The notes: generated by a model from the sequence alone, not told the origin. A stretch of DNA of 64,000 bases from Pseudoips prasinana (GCA_951640165.1 OX621257.1:11419201-11483200), one strand, 5' to 3'; shown: positions 22,074 through 33,757, counted from the first letter of the stretch. A program made the numbers and translations.

Positions 22074-23705
22074 TCAATTTTCTAAAGGAAGAGGGCAGAT
22101 GCAGTTGAAAGCGCGACGAATAGTGCCTCTCTTCGTCTTCGACTCCGCCACTCGAGTGATTCCGTCCACGCCGGTATAGGTTTTCGTGACCCGACCCAGG
22201 GGCAACAGTAGTGGTGGTGCCGTCTTGTCCTTAATCAGGACTAAGGAACCTGGCTTCAGCTCGCCTCTGGAATGAAATCATTTTGACTTTGCCTGCAGCA
22301 GAGAAACATATTCATTATGAAACCGCCTCCAAAAGTGTTGCCTTGTATGCTGAATTCGTTTCCAACGATCCAGCCGGGTAATGTCGGCTTCAGCCACCTG
22401 AGGGTATGGTACTGATAAGAGCGGTCGTCCAATCAGAAAATGAGAGGGGGTAAGTGCCGAAAAATCGTTAGGATCTGTGGAAAGTGGAGTTAGAGGGCGT
22501 GAATTTAAGACTGCCTCTATAAGAGGGAGACAAGTAGCCATCTCCTCGAAAGTATAGTGAGCATGCTTTAATATACGTTTTAAGTGGAACTTGCTAGACT
22601 TGACTGCGGCTTCAGCCAAGGAATTAAAATGAGGAGCATAGCTTGGAGTAAAATTGAATTGTATACCTTCTTGAGCTATCTCAGATGCAACATTAGATGA
22701 ATTTAAAAATCTGTACATGTCATTTGATGCGCCTACGAAATTTGTACCGTTATCGGACGTGATACTTCGAGGCTTGCCTCGACGTGCCACGAAACGATTT
22801 AGAGCAGCCATGTAAGCCTCAGTGGTGAGGTCGGCAACGAGCTCCAAATGTACAGCTTTCACTGCCGAGCAAACAAAGATGCACATATAACATTTTGTTA
22901 GTTTGCAGCCCCGACCTTTGCGGTCGGCTATCAACACTGGCCCAGCATAGTCTACATAAGTGTGTAGAAAAGGAAATTCAAGGCGAGTCCTCGAACTAGG
23001 TAATTGACCCATCATTGGCTGAATGCCTTGAGCTTTGTGTCTGAAACATTTAATACATTTTTCACGACAAATCTAGATAAATTTCGTCCCCTAAGGGCCA
23101 ATAAGTCTGTCGGACGTGTGACAGAAGTAACGGAGGACCTCCATGTAAAAGCTTTAAATGTTGCATTTGAAATAAAAGTTTAGTAAATATGTGTTTACTA
23201 CATAAAATTATGGGATGCTTAGTACTAAACTCATAGGGTGAATTTTCAAGCCTCCCGCCCACGCGAATGAGGTTATGACTATCAATAAATGGAGTTAATG
23301 ATATTAATCTACTCTTGCGTGGCAATTTGCTACCTGATTTCAATGTAATATATTCGTCAAAAAACATTTCTAGTTGAGCATAATGTATAATTACATTGAA
23401 AGAGTTTTCTAGCTCTTCTGTAGAAAAATTGCCACACATTTTATTTTTATGCTTTAAGTTATGTATAAATCTAAGTAAATAAGCGACTATTCTTTGTATT
23501 TTTGTTAGAATAGAGAGCCTTGTTAATAAATTATGAATAACTAATGAATGATTTTTGTCTGATTGATGATTGTTATTATTATTGCTAATAAAATGACTAG
23601 CTACTTCTGGCAAATCGTGTTTCGCTATAGCTGGCATTTTAGGCCACTCATTTTTTTAATAAAAAGGAGGGTCCAGACCACCACAGGGGTGTGTCCGCAA
23701 TGATG
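22074..23705 (-). pseudogene. BEL/Pao integrase region with several frame breaks
   Basis: This is the downstream part of pol. Integrase motifs are clear: a His-rich zinc-binding region near 23,150, TSDNGTNFVG (second Asp) near 22,735-22,765, and SLAEAAVKSSKF (Glu) near 22,615. The core ends in a basic domain. Frame breaks occur next to 23,706, in an A-run near 23,660, near 23,092 and near 23,068. An in-frame TGA sits at 22278-22280, after which the frame stays open to a stop at 22074-22076. The first two breaks lie in a region that links RNase H to integrase in intact relatives. The clustering suggests decay or sequence error in homopolymers rather than programmed recoding. This copy should not make a full integrase. 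Confidence 0.8.
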
Positions 23706-26700
23706 TCAGCTAAGTCCACGCGAAACAATATCTGCAGGATTATCTTTGGACGGTACGTAGCACCAAGTATAACCGTATGTACTCTCCTGTATTTCGTGGA
23801 CTCTATTTCGTACAAATGGATTTAAATTATTAGAGGGAGTAGAGAGCCAACCCAATACGATGGTGGAGTCACACCAAAATCTACAAGTATGAATGGGTAT
23901 AGTCAATGATTCTCGTACTTTCGTACACAGTCTTGCACCTAACAAAGCAGCAGAAAGCTCTAACTTAGGCATCGTAGTTGGTTTTATGGGTGCTATACGG
24001 TTTTTAGAGACTAGAAGCTGTACCCCTACAGACCCATGACTTGAGCATGACCGAATGTACACACAGCAGCCCATTGCTTTTTCAGACGAGTCTGTAAATA
24101 CATGTATTTCATGCTTAGTAGAGTCTGGAAGTAAAACCCAACGAGGAATTTTTAAGTTATTTAATGATGTAATAGAATTTTCAAATATTGACCAAAGACC
24201 TTTGATCTCTATGGATACCTCGTCATCCCAGTCAAGTTTTTCTAGCCATAGTCGCTGCATAATGATTTTAGCTTCAACAACGCACGGACCTATGAGGCCC
24301 AATGGGTCAAAAATCTGACTGATGACTGATAGAATATGACGTTTAGTGACTTTAGGGCATGATGTTATATTAATAGTATATGTAAGAATATCAGACTCAC
24401 TTTCCCAGTTAAGACCTAGAATTTTAGAATTAGGTGAATTTAAATAATGTTCACAAAAATTTAAAATGTTACTATTAGAACAATGAATGCCGTCTGTAAT
24501 TTGGGACAGAATTTTTGGATTATTAGACCGCCATTTACGTAAATTGAATTTTGCAGACGCCAGAACTGATTTTAATTTCTGGGCTACTTCAACTGTCTCA
24601 GAGTAGGTGCTTCCACCTCCAAGATAGTCATCTATGTATAGGTCGTGACGTAAGGCAGATTGCACGCGACGGTCATCTACGTTATCGGCTAGACTGACAA
24701 CACATTTGGTAGCAAGGTAAGATCCCGAGGCCGTACCATATGTGACAGTATTTAAAGAGTAGGTCTTGAGAGGTTCTGAGGGATCTGAGCGAAAAATAAT
24801 TTTTTGAAGAGGTCTTTGAACTGGATTTAACTCTATGGCTCTATACATTTTTTCTATGTCACCTGAGACCACGTACTTATGTTGACGAAAACGTGTTAAA
24901 ATGGAAAACAGATCGTCTTGAACTACGGGACCGACCATCTGGATGTCGTTAAGAGACAACCCCGAACTGGTAGAGGCTGATGCGTGGAATACTACGCGTA
25001 GTTGAGTAGTGGTGCTGGAAGTCCGAACTACTCCGTGATGAGGAATGTAGTGACTAATCGTAGCTTTAGGTGTAGAACTGTAAGGTGGGTCTAAAGTCAT
25101 GTGACCTAAATTCTCATATGCCCTCATAAATTCTATATATTTATTTTTAAAAATAGGATCGCGTATAAAGCGTCTCTCTAAAGATAAAAAACGTTTCTTA
25201 GCATTGTCATATGAATGACCTAAAGTGCTAGGATCTTTTTTTAAGGGCATTGTAACGACAAACCGACCATCGTCCTTGCGGACGGTGTTTTGAACAAAAT
25301 GTTGTTCACACATTTTTTCATCTAAGGAAAAATCATGTTTAGGAGAAACGTTGTCAAGCTCCCAGAATTGAGTAAGATCGGGAGTAACATGGGAATGGTG
25401 GCATACATAAGAAGAGGGTAAACTGTGCTGTTGTGAAATACTGCCCGACACAATCCAGCCAAGCTTTGATTCGCACAATTTGGGTAAGTTTTTCCCTAAA
25501 TTTATAGAATTAGAGCCTAAGACATTCCAAAACACTTCAGCCCCTACCAGGATATCGATGACCGACGGAATATTAAAGTTCGGGTCAGCGAGTTTAAGAC
25601 CTGATGGGATAGGGACATGATTAATATGCATGAAAGAAGACGGCAGGACCTTGGTGCTCTCAGGTAGAACATGACATACAATATCAGTAGTAAATGCACA
25701 GCATAAAGAATCAATTGTAAAGTGACAAGACTGTGTACTAGTAGATATGTGACTATTAATACCCGTTACCTTGGTACTCGTACAGCGTCGTGACAAACCA
25801 AGTTGTTCCGCAAAGCTCTGCGTTATAAAGTTTGCCGTACTACCGTTGTCCAGCAATAGACGCGCGGTGTACTTCTTACCCGTCGCACTGGCCACGCTCA
25901 CGACAGCTGTGGAAAGTAAAACATGCAAAGAAGTAGCAAGCTGCATAGAATTGGCTGATAAAACAATATCGGAAGTAGAAGGCGGCGTAGCAGGTGGCAA
26001 TATGTTAAGAACTGGTTTTAAATAATTGGATTTTATGTGCAAAAGGGTATTGTGCATAGATTTACAATATTTGCAATGTGATAGCTTGCACTGCTTAGCA
26101 CCATGCCCGTAGCGTAAGCAGTTAAGGCAGACTTTTAGATTATTTGCCTGTTGTATGCGATTTTCTATTATCAAGCCTTTAAATGTTTCGCATTTATACA
26201 AAGCATTAGATTGGGAGCACAGCGGACATTTATTATAACTAGATTTATTGCTAAGTTTATTTCGATTGTAATTACTTTTATTTGAGTGAGTGGAATTATT
26301 TAAAGTGGAGCTATTTGATTGGTTACTGTGATTATTATTTAAGGCAACTATATTGTAACCATTATTTATATTAAAATTAGATTCTAAAGACTCCAACAAG
26401 TCTGCTTTCTGGCTTAGAAATAAACAAAAGTCTTTTAATTTGGGATCCTCTTCGAGAGTGTTTCGATGTTCTTCCCAATTGCGACTAGTTAAAATGTCCA
26501 ATTTTTTAAACATTATAAAAATCAATAAGGTATCCCAATGTTCAACGGGTTGCTTCAAAGTTTTGAGCGCCCTAGTATTTTTATTAATTATGTCTACAAG
26601 ATTCCTGATAGAAATACTAGACTCTTTCACAATGGGCTGAATATCAAATAAAGCTTGTACATGATTGTTAATTAGAAGACGATTGTTGTTGTAGCGATTA

Positions 26701-27299
26701 CATAACAAACTCCATGCGTTTTGGTACTCGTCAGCTGTGAAATTAATATTTTTAATTATCAAAGCAGCCTTTGATTGCAGTGAGCTTCGTAAATAATGAA
26801 ATTTGTTAATGTTATCGATGCTATCGTTGTCGTGAATTAATGATTTGAATGTATCACGAAACTCTAGCCAGGATTGATAGTTCCCGTCAAAGTGAGGCAG
26901 GTCTATTTTGGGCAAACGAACAAAATTATGCTTATTAGAGTTATGTGCACCTGAGCAAGCATCTTTGAAGCCCGTTTCCGACACAGCACCGATGGGCGAA
27001 GGGCCGAGCAGACTGCGTGTGAGGGCGACCAAGTTGTAGTACTGCCGCTCGAAGTCCTCACGCTCTGGTAACACGTGGCCGTCCGCGACGTCCTCGGATT
27101 GCATCTCGATGTCTGTTTGCAACGAATTAAAATTAGAATATAATCCTTCAAATTTAACAAAACACTCTTCTAAATCTAACCGTTGTAGCTGAGATAACTG
27201 GGGATTACTATTTAATAGATTTAAATGGTTGCTATAAACCGTGAGCTTTGATTTTAATATGCCACGTCTCTTAATTAAAGATTTCAGCTCATCTGCCAT
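23706..27299 (-). CDS. BEL/Pao gag-protease-reverse transcriptase-RNase H polyprotein (1197 aa)
   Basis: Gag lies in roughly the first 350 residues, including RLPKIDLPHFDGNYQSW as in DUF1759-type gag. Cys/His knuckles follow at about 360-420 (CPLCSQ, CLNCLRYGHGAKQC, CKYCKSMH). The aspartic protease has LLLDNGSTANFI near 485 (DNG in place of the usual DSG/DTG). The reverse transcriptase has SGDIEKMYRAIEL near 810 and YIDD near 890. RNase H has FTDSSEKAMGC near 1075, KLELSAALLGARL and FWCDSTIVLGWL. The ATG at 27297-27299 is preferred over an upstream in-frame TTG. The frame ends at SRGLS, where a shift cuts off integrase. The single gag-pol frame is normal for BEL/Pao. Confidence 0.9.
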   Translation of the reverse strand: MADELKSLIKRRGILKSKLTVYSNHLNLLNSNPQLSQLQRLDLEECFVKFEGLYSNFNSLQTDIEMQSEDVADGHVLPEREDFERQYYNLVALTRSLLGPSPIGAVSETGFKDACSGAHNSNKHNFVRLPKIDLPHFDGNYQSWLEFRDTFKSLIHDNDSIDNINKFHYLRSSLQSKAALIIKNINFTADEYQNAWSLLCNRYNNNRLLINNHVQALFDIQPIVKESSISIRNLVDIINKNTRALKTLKQPVEHWDTLLIFIMFKKLDILTSRNWEEHRNTLEEDPKLKDFCLFLSQKADLLESLESNFNINNGYNIVALNNNHSNQSNSSTLNNSTHSNKSNYNRNKLSNKSSYNKCPLCSQSNALYKCETFKGLIIENRIQQANNLKVCLNCLRYGHGAKQCKLSHCKYCKSMHNTLLHIKSNYLKPVLNILPPATPPSTSDIVLSANSMQLATSLHVLLSTAVVSVASATGKKYTARLLLDNGSTANFITQSFAEQLGLSRRCTSTKVTGINSHISTSTQSCHFTIDSLCCAFTTDIVCHVLPESTKVLPSSFMHINHVPIPSGLKLADPNFNIPSVIDILVGAEVFWNVLGSNSINLGKNLPKLCESKLGWIVSGSISQQHSLPSSYVCHHSHVTPDLTQFWELDNVSPKHDFSLDEKMCEQHFVQNTVRKDDGRFVVTMPLKKDPSTLGHSYDNAKKRFLSLERRFIRDPIFKNKYIEFMRAYENLGHMTLDPPYSSTPKATISHYIPHHGVVRTSSTTTQLRVVFHASASTSSGLSLNDIQMVGPVVQDDLFSILTRFRQHKYVVSGDIEKMYRAIELNPVQRPLQKIIFRSDPSEPLKTYSLNTVTYGTASGSYLATKCVVSLADNVDDRRVQSALRHDLYIDDYLGGGSTYSETVEVAQKLKSVLASAKFNLRKWRSNNPKILSQITDGIHCSNSNILNFCEHYLNSPNSKILGLNWESESDILTYTINITSCPKVTKRHILSVISQIFDPLGLIGPCVVEAKIIMQRLWLEKLDWDDEVSIEIKGLWSIFENSITSLNNLKIPRWVLLPDSTKHEIHVFTDSSEKAMGCCVYIRSCSSHGSVGVQLLVSKNRIAPIKPTTMPKLELSAALLGARLCTKVRESLTIPIHTCRFWCDSTIVLGWLSTPSNNLNPFVRNRVHEIQESTYGYTWCYVPSKDNPADIVSRGLS

Positions 27300-27831
27300 T
27301 TTAAACAAATTGTTTACTTACTCGTTAAAAGCTGACAGAAATGTAAATCTATTAATATAATAAAAACCTACGCGTGAACAAAGGATCGTGTGAGCAGGTA
27401 AAGACTCGGCGACGAAACCGGTCCGGTCTGGTGGCATGCGGTATGCGCGTGGACAGTTATTTACCGCTACAGCGCAGCGCTAGATTATGCACCGGATAGT
27501 AAAAGCAGTAGGCAAATATTATAATAAAACTGGGAAATCACTAATATGAAAGAGGGATATGAAAGAAAGATAAGATTCACTAACGATTTTTACAGCATTT
27601 AGCCTAAACAGGAAAATAATTAATTGGAACGACTCACTCAAATACAGTATTTATACTCCCGTTAGGCGACTTAAGCTCCCACGATGATGATGTAGGCAGC
27701 GGGCGACGACTTCTTCTCGTCCATGCGGTGTGTCCATGCGGTATCGCCACGTTGTCCGGATGGATATCGTGAATAAAACGGCTTCGACCAAACTATTTTC
27801 TGCTGATTCTTCAACGAGCTCGTAGGACCAA
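27300..27831 (-). other. BEL/Pao leader with primer-binding site
   Basis: Directly inside the 5' LTR the minus strand reads TTGGTCCTACGAGC, of the TGG form that pairs with a tRNA 3' CCA end; the exact tRNA is not determined. The rest of the leader has no gene. Loci 27,400-27,480 and 27,700-27,780 are GC-richer. Confidence 0.65.
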
Positions 27832-28080
27832 TGTTTAGGCCCTAACGGGTGTTCTCAATAAAAACAGTGGACTGTATAAAATAGGTATATTGATAATAGT
27901 AGGTCAAGTTTACAACAATAAGACGTGCCCGTTCCCTGGCTCGCGTGGAAGGCAAGTAAGTCCAGCGGAGACCAAAGCGCAACGTGAGGGCTAGTGCGGG
28001 GGCGGGTGCGGGGGCGGGCGCGGGGACGCAGATCACGGCCCCACCATTCCGCACTGCTACATGTAGCTTAGGCGACGACA
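27832..28080 (-). repeat. 5' LTR of the BEL/Pao element
   Basis: 249 bases bounded by TG and CA on either strand, followed by the TTATG duplication at 28081-28085. It contains a GC-rich tandem (gcgggggcgggtgcgggggc) on the plus strand and the CAATAAAAACAGT site used as RTE target in the other LTR. Confidence 0.92.
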
Positions 28081-28415
28081 TTATGTTTAGGTTTAATTAT
28101 CGAAATTTATAGTTTAAGCTATATTTTACTACATATTGTCTGAATGGTTCTATCTATATTAAGATACGAATTGGCCTATGCTAATAACTGAAAAGGAAGG
28201 CTTCTCGCCCAACACTGAATCGAAATTTTCGTATAGGAAATTAATATGTCTTTAACTCTATTTTGCAAGTGGTTGTCCAATTCAATATGCAAATTCAGCT
28301 CTTTAAGCCACCTCTACTATTTTTGTTACAACAGAAAAAAGAAAATTCTATTATTATTTTCTCCTTACAAAAACATACGGAATCAATTTCAGTATAATGT
28401 TTCACATAAAAGTAA

Positions 28416-29083
28416 GAGCTGGTTCACATTAGGTCGGCCCGACAGTTTTACCGGCCCGACAAACGTGTCGTATCCATATTGGCGTATGTATCTCAATAGC
28501 GCCGTTCACATTAGGGCGACCCGACCAAACTGTCGGAGCCGACACTTTTACCGTACGTCCAGCCACGAATTCTGCCCGATCGAACACAATATTGGCGTAC
28601 TAGCAAGTATGGCGCCGTTCACATTTGTCGGCGCGAAGCGGCGGCGACACCCGCCTGCCATTAAAACTAGCGGCATGCGGCATGGTGAAATTTGTTGCAT
28701 ATTTTATGGAATTAAATGAGAGACAATTTTTTTAATTCTTAAGTTATTATAAATCTTTAGCTCGTCACTTCTTAATTCGCTTATTAAAGTTTGAAAAGTT
28801 CCAACTTCATTTCGCTCGGCAATTATTGGATGCACTCAATATTTCCTTTTTCTTTTTTTCTGCCTTTTATTTAAGTACCACATTGCAATGAATAGGTCGT
28901 CGTCATCCATCCTATACGAAAGCCAACTCACAACTGTTTTGTGACGACCCAGGCCGGGCAGTAAAACGACCGTACCGACAGTTATATTCACATTAGGTCG
29001 GGTCGGCGGCGTCTAGTGTGAACAGCAACACCCGGCAGTCGGTGAACGGCAAACTGTCGGCCCGACCTAATGTGAACCAGCTC
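28416..29083. mobile_element. Harbinger-like non-autonomous DNA transposon (668 bp)
   Basis: Perfect 33-bp terminal inverted repeats (28416-28448 and 29051-29083) begin GAGCTGGTTCACATTAGG. TAA occurs on both outer sides (28413-28415 and 29084-29086), the 3-bp duplication typical of PIF/Harbinger. Sub-terminal copies of the ttcacatta word recur inside (28504, 28617, 28988). No transposase is encoded; the open frame spanning it is a shadow. Confidence 0.8.
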
Positions 29084-29248
29084 TAAGTGACATAGGTTTA
29101 TCTGACGTTGGCTTTCCGCTCACGTATCTATAATATTTTGGTAAAACCGTTGACAGGCGCTGTGAAACGTACACTTACTTTGCAGTGTGAGAAATTGGGA
29201 ATAATATTACCTGGATTATTTTACCGGCAGAGTCTTTGTAGTAATATT

Positions 29249-29622
29249 CAGGTTTTCGTAAAACACCAACAACCTCTCAGGATAATATAGCTAACACCAT
29301 AAGCGACACCTTTTGTTCTACAACTTTTGATAATTTTTAGGTTTTTTTTCGTACAAAAATAATGACTAATTTAATTTCCCGCTTGAATGTTTATGTAACT
29401 CTACGCGCATCACTAAGATTCCGTAAATATACCCGTGCGAGCGCGCGGGAAAGAGGTATCGCGCTAGTGCCTTTGAACTTGACCCATTACCCAAGTCACC
29501 AGTCGTCCGTGTATTTTTTTTTCATGTATTGAGTTATGTCCGAACTCGTAGAACACAAGTTGTTGGATATGGTGTTAGCTAAATAGTCCTGCGGGGTTGT
29601 TGGTGTTTTACAAGTAACCCTG
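29249..29622. mobile_element. Non-autonomous inverted-repeat element (374 bp)
   Basis: Imperfect inverted arms of about 75 bp (29249-29325 and about 29546-29622) both contain GTAAAACACCAACAACC and TAGCTAACACCATA; the outer ends read CAGG on both strands. A target duplication is not obvious, so the superfamily is open. Confidence 0.65.
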
Positions 29623-31544
29623 TATAATGGAGCCCATTATTGTCTCATTGCAGGGCAAGGGATTCCTCAGGCGTTAAGAGAAAAACAAGGTCAAACTCCA
29701 CCTATCCGCTGGCCTAATGCGGGTTGGTAGACTTCATAATTTTTTTTTTTGATAATGCAGTGGTTGTGACTACACTTGCCAGTCGCTAAAGGTGTCTACA
29801 GAAGGATATATCGGACTCGCACTCGCAACAACTAAACCTAACCCGACTTCTCTTAGCGCCTAAGAAGGGAGACCCGGGAACGCGGGAATGCTGCTCCGGT
29901 GCAGACTTAACATACCGTAATTTTGAATAATTCTCTGGCATGCTTCCTCACGATATACGTTTTACGATATACCTGATAATCAACTTTTTAATACACAGGT
30001 TACTTCCATAAATTACTGGTACCCGCCTTAGATCTGAACTCGAGACCACTGGCTCCACAGTCCAATGGTCTAACTATTAAGCGATCTTGTACAGTTTGTG
30101 GTAATAGTAAGGTCAAATTCAGTGGCTTTCCACGTCCCATAGATCATCGGTCCATTTTGTGGAGGTGTGCATCACTTCGTGGTCGTCACGTCGGTTTGGA
30201 AATTCTTCGTACTATGTTGATTAATTTGGCTGGATCTCGCAGGGAAACTCCATTACTCTTCGGGTGACTAAGCTTTTTCATGAAACTGCCTCGTTGGTCT
30301 ACTATTAGTGTGTTGCTTGCTTGCTTATCGTATGGGTAGTGGTAACCCTAGTGTCAGAGTTGCTCAAGCCGCCCAGGAGGCCTCTGATATGGTTTAACGA
30401 CTGTTGTCTAATGACTACAACCGGGACCGACAGCTTAACGTGCCATCCGAAGCACGGAGACGCTCAGAAATTAAACCACTTTGGCGGTCACCGATATTTG
30501 GACTGACCGCGAGCCTAGTTGCTTAACCTCGCGCATCGGTTACGGACCGGTAAGAGCATCTAGCTATGAGCGCCTCAACGTTCAACCGCAGATAATGAGC
30601 TCCTGGGTTGAAATCACGGATCGGGCCAAAAAAAATATATTGAAATTTGTCTAGTTCCCACCAGAAAAATTTCAATATATTTTTTTAAGCAAGAATATTT
30701 ACGTTTACTTAATTTAACTTTTAATTATTAACTTTGTTTTAGAATTCTATCTATGGGTCTCAATAAATTATACGAAATAAACATATTATATTTTTTATAG
30801 TTATAGATAGAAAAACCTTTAAAGTCTAAAGCTTTAACTATCCCGTAAAATATGGAAATTTATTTCGATTGCGTTACCTTGTAGAAAGCCCTATTAAAAG
30901 AATAGTTTTTGTTTTTTTTTCTCTCTTGCTTAAGTGAACCAATCGTGTAAAAATATATGAAACAACTAAGTTTATAAAATACATAAACAGACATAAATTT
31001 ATAACTATTAGAATGATTTATAACGAACGGGGAAAAAATCCTTTCGAACTATATCTTCAATACGTCACGTCGCCATTATATGAATTCTAGCAAATTATTT
31101 GTAACTTAGCGAACAACATGTTATTGTTTATGTATAGTATCTGCCTTTAATCTGTTATAGCCTTGTTTTTCCTCACGATTGTTATCAGTTGTGTGTTTAT
31201 TCTTTCGATCTGTTGGTGACGGTAGGTCCACATCTAATTGTCTTATTGCTTAAGACCTATTTTGTTATTCTATGTCTGATAATAGGATTACAGTACTTAT
31301 ATTATGTTAAATAGGCTTATTATCATGTATTATAGAAATACGAATCAAATATTTTCTATCCTCATATTGTTTAGCCCAAGGTAATTTCGATTGTGTAAAT
31401 AAATTTGTTTGTGGCATTGTGTGGTCTCAGTTCTATCTTATCCTAACCTACTATTTTCTTTTCAAGTAGCAAGTCATTGTTGATAGGGTCGCAGTTATAA
31501 CCTAACCTACTTTTCTAGTAGCGATTTCTAACTGATTATAATGC
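29623..31544. other. Patchwork of repeat fragments, no gene
   Basis: Seen here: a reversed tRNA-like B box near 30030-30050 (gatctgaactcgagacc), a reversed RTE 3' fragment at 30120-30295 (gatcatcggtccattttgtg, tctcgcagggaaactcc), and an S4 SINE head near 30575-30630. The rest is AT-rich and unassigned. Confidence 0.45.
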
Positions 31545-31700
31545 ATTTTCACATTACCAGCATCGTTCACCGCTGGACATAGGACTCTCCCAAAGGACAA
31601 AGGACAAGGACATAGGACTCTTTTCTATAACCTTTCCATTTGTAGGGGTTTGCCTTAGTTACCGCGCTTGGCATGCGAGTTAACGACCGCAAGTAGGTGT
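31545..31700 (-). mobile_element. RTE-derived short element, worn
   Basis: The block 'accgctggacataggac' then 'accgcgcttggcatgcgagt' matches the order 3'-end then leader seen in the deleted RTE copy at 63125-63310. Confidence 0.45.
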
Positions 31701-32644
31701 TAGTAAGTAAGTAGGTAGTTACACAGGACAAACGCCCTTTACGATACCCAAGGTATGGTATGGAGTGGTCCACACGTTTATTTTACGGTTATCAAATTGA
31801 TTTAATTGTGTATTTTGATTTTTTGATGTGAAACATCTATAGCCGCACGTAAAAAAGATTTCTGCGGGAGCGACGCGTCGCCACGTTTTTTTTTTTAATG
31901 TGAAACAAAACAATCGACTGTGCGATTATTAATCGCAATATTTTATTTTATCATTATGACATATTTAGTTCATATCAAAATATGTTATTTTCTGCATATT
32001 AATTTTAAAATATAATGTCGATGTTTAACATCTGCCAGGCGTCCCGTGACGGCTCAATTTTTTATATTTAAAAATTCTAGGTATCTTGAAATGAAATGAC
32101 TTATAGTACCTACTTATTTCGAAAATACGTTAAAAAAATAGGTCTGCCTTTTGAGTACTTAAATAAATAAAATAACGTTTTTCAAAATTTATTAAATAGT
32201 GTTCATGTGAAATATGTTTCGTTGAACTCAATAGTCGTTGAAATATATGTAAATAAAAGGAGCAAATAATACGAAACATTTTCTGCGAAATTAAATTCAA
32301 TGAATTTTGTGTCTGAAAATGAAGGGAATACCAAAAATTACAATTCGGAGATTGTGTGTCAAAGCCCTCACGGGAAAGTTGGCCCCCGACGATATGACCC
32401 ACCGAGATTTTCGCCTGAAATGACAATACTAATAATAATATCTAGGGACAATGTCAATGATTTTCCTTTCGAAGATATAACCTAAAACTAATACACTTAT
32501 CAGTCACTAAATTATTTAGAGTCACTCAGAAAATATTCAGTTTGGTTTAACTGTCCGATTATAGTTTTTTCTTTTTAAAAAGTCAACGCTCTCACTAGAG
32601 AATTTAATTCGTGTGTGGCGGGTTCAAACACAAACCTTTAACTG
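31701..32644. other. No gene recognised
   Basis: AT-rich. The word tgtgaaac occurs next to T-runs twice (31829, 31899), suggesting a small old duplication. Nothing else supported. Confidence 0.35.
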
Positions 32645-32775
32645 TCGGACATGAAGTACATCCAGACCCAGGACAACTATTTATGTGTCCCACAAATAGT
32701 TGACCTGCGCGGGAATCGAACCCGGGACATGAAGTGGCGAGAGTCTTAAACGCTTCGCCACGCGTTTAGTCAAAT
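32645..32775 (-). mobile_element. SINE family S3, reversed copy
   Basis: Reverse complement of the S3 head: gcgggaatcgaacccgggac is a B box, followed by 'gtggcgagagtcttaaacgc' with the A-box side, ending at 'ccacgcgtt'. Confidence 0.65.
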
Positions 32776-33404
32776 TCGACGTCTGGCTACACTTGTATAA
32801 TCGAAGAAGATTGATAGTTTTGGCGCTAATACGGAAAAGGACGCATCGAGGCATTGTTTCATTTTCAAAAACTAGTGTTAATTCGAGTTTTCATGTGTAG
32901 GTATGGAGGAATTTTATCCATAACATCTTCGACATCGTACACAAGTGGAGGAAAGTGTCATATGGCCGTGAATTACGATTTTTTATGTTGAATCTAAAAC
33001 TAAATAGAAGCCTCTAGTAAAGTCACTGGGGTAGAACAATTTGACTGCCTTGATTATACTTACGGGCTTACTTTTTATTTCTTATTAAAGACTTATAATA
33101 ACCTACAATTCTTCCATTTATTAGGTATGTCAGAAAATTCTTACTATATTATGAAATACTCAATGTCCCCAGATAATTTTTATCTGCGTATGTTATACGT
33201 ATGTGACTGCACTGGTAACAACTTGTGTAGGTGGAAATTTCACCGCTTGGCCGGGTGTATAACACTAGGAAATAAATTCGTGGCGCAGTCAGTTGGGAAT
33301 GTGTAAACCAAAAATCGGTGGATACTTTTCCGTTTGGTGATTGGACTGAAAAAAAGTATAAAAAATTAAGTTAATGGATCTCCTAAGCATAATATGAATA
33401 TAGT
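32776..33404. other. No feature recognised
   Basis: AT-rich sequence without gene or repeat that I can match in the window. Confidence 0.4.
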
Positions 33405-33710
33405 TTAAGAGAGGTAGGGCACAGCGTTCATTCGCTCAAAGAGCAGCCCGACTGATGTACCTCCACCTTACAGAAGAAATTCCTTAATAATAACATTAAT
33501 AACTTTAATGTTGAGTTTCTGCGTGTGATTAAGGTCGCCAGAGCTCATTGGCGTGGGGGGAGGGTCAGCAAAACCTGTTTGCTAACTCTTAAAGGCCGGC
33601 AGCGCACCCGTGACAACTCTGGTGTTTCGAGTGTCCATTGGCGGCGGTGATCACTTACCATCAGGTGACCCGCTTACTCGTTTGTCACCCTAAAACATAA
33701 AAAAAAAATG
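33405..33710 (+). repeat. Dispersed non-LTR-like repeat D4, copy 1
   Basis: Runs from gagaggtagggcacagcgtt to tcaggtgacccgcttactcg plus an A-rich end. It matches 56348-56895 (same strand) and 58190-58485 (reverse). Probably a 5'-truncated LINE tail; no frame is preserved. Confidence 0.55.
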
Positions 33711-33757
33711 TATATGAGAAAACTGTCTAGGCCACAACCATGACGTGCCAGGATGAC

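Larger units (their letters stand above)
18673..28080 (-). mobile_element. BEL/Pao LTR retrotransposon with a nested RTE insertion
   Basis: Two LTRs of the TG...CA type flank an internal region with gag, protease, reverse transcriptase, RNase H and integrase read on the minus strand. TTATG occurs directly outside both LTRs (18668-18672 and 28081-28085), the 5-bp duplication expected of BEL/Pao. The LTRs differ by about two substitutions and two small indels over about 241 bases once the insertion is removed, so the element is young. The integrase region has several frame breaks. Confidence 0.92.

Noticed and set aside
23655..23710. Programmed frameshift in BEL/Pao pol
   Set aside because: Two shifts in opposite sense lie within 50 bases, and others follow downstream. 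This is decay or error, not recoding.
28246..28719. 157-codon open frame on the plus strand
   Set aside because: It spans the boundary of the Harbinger-like MITE and has no family signal; it is open by chance.
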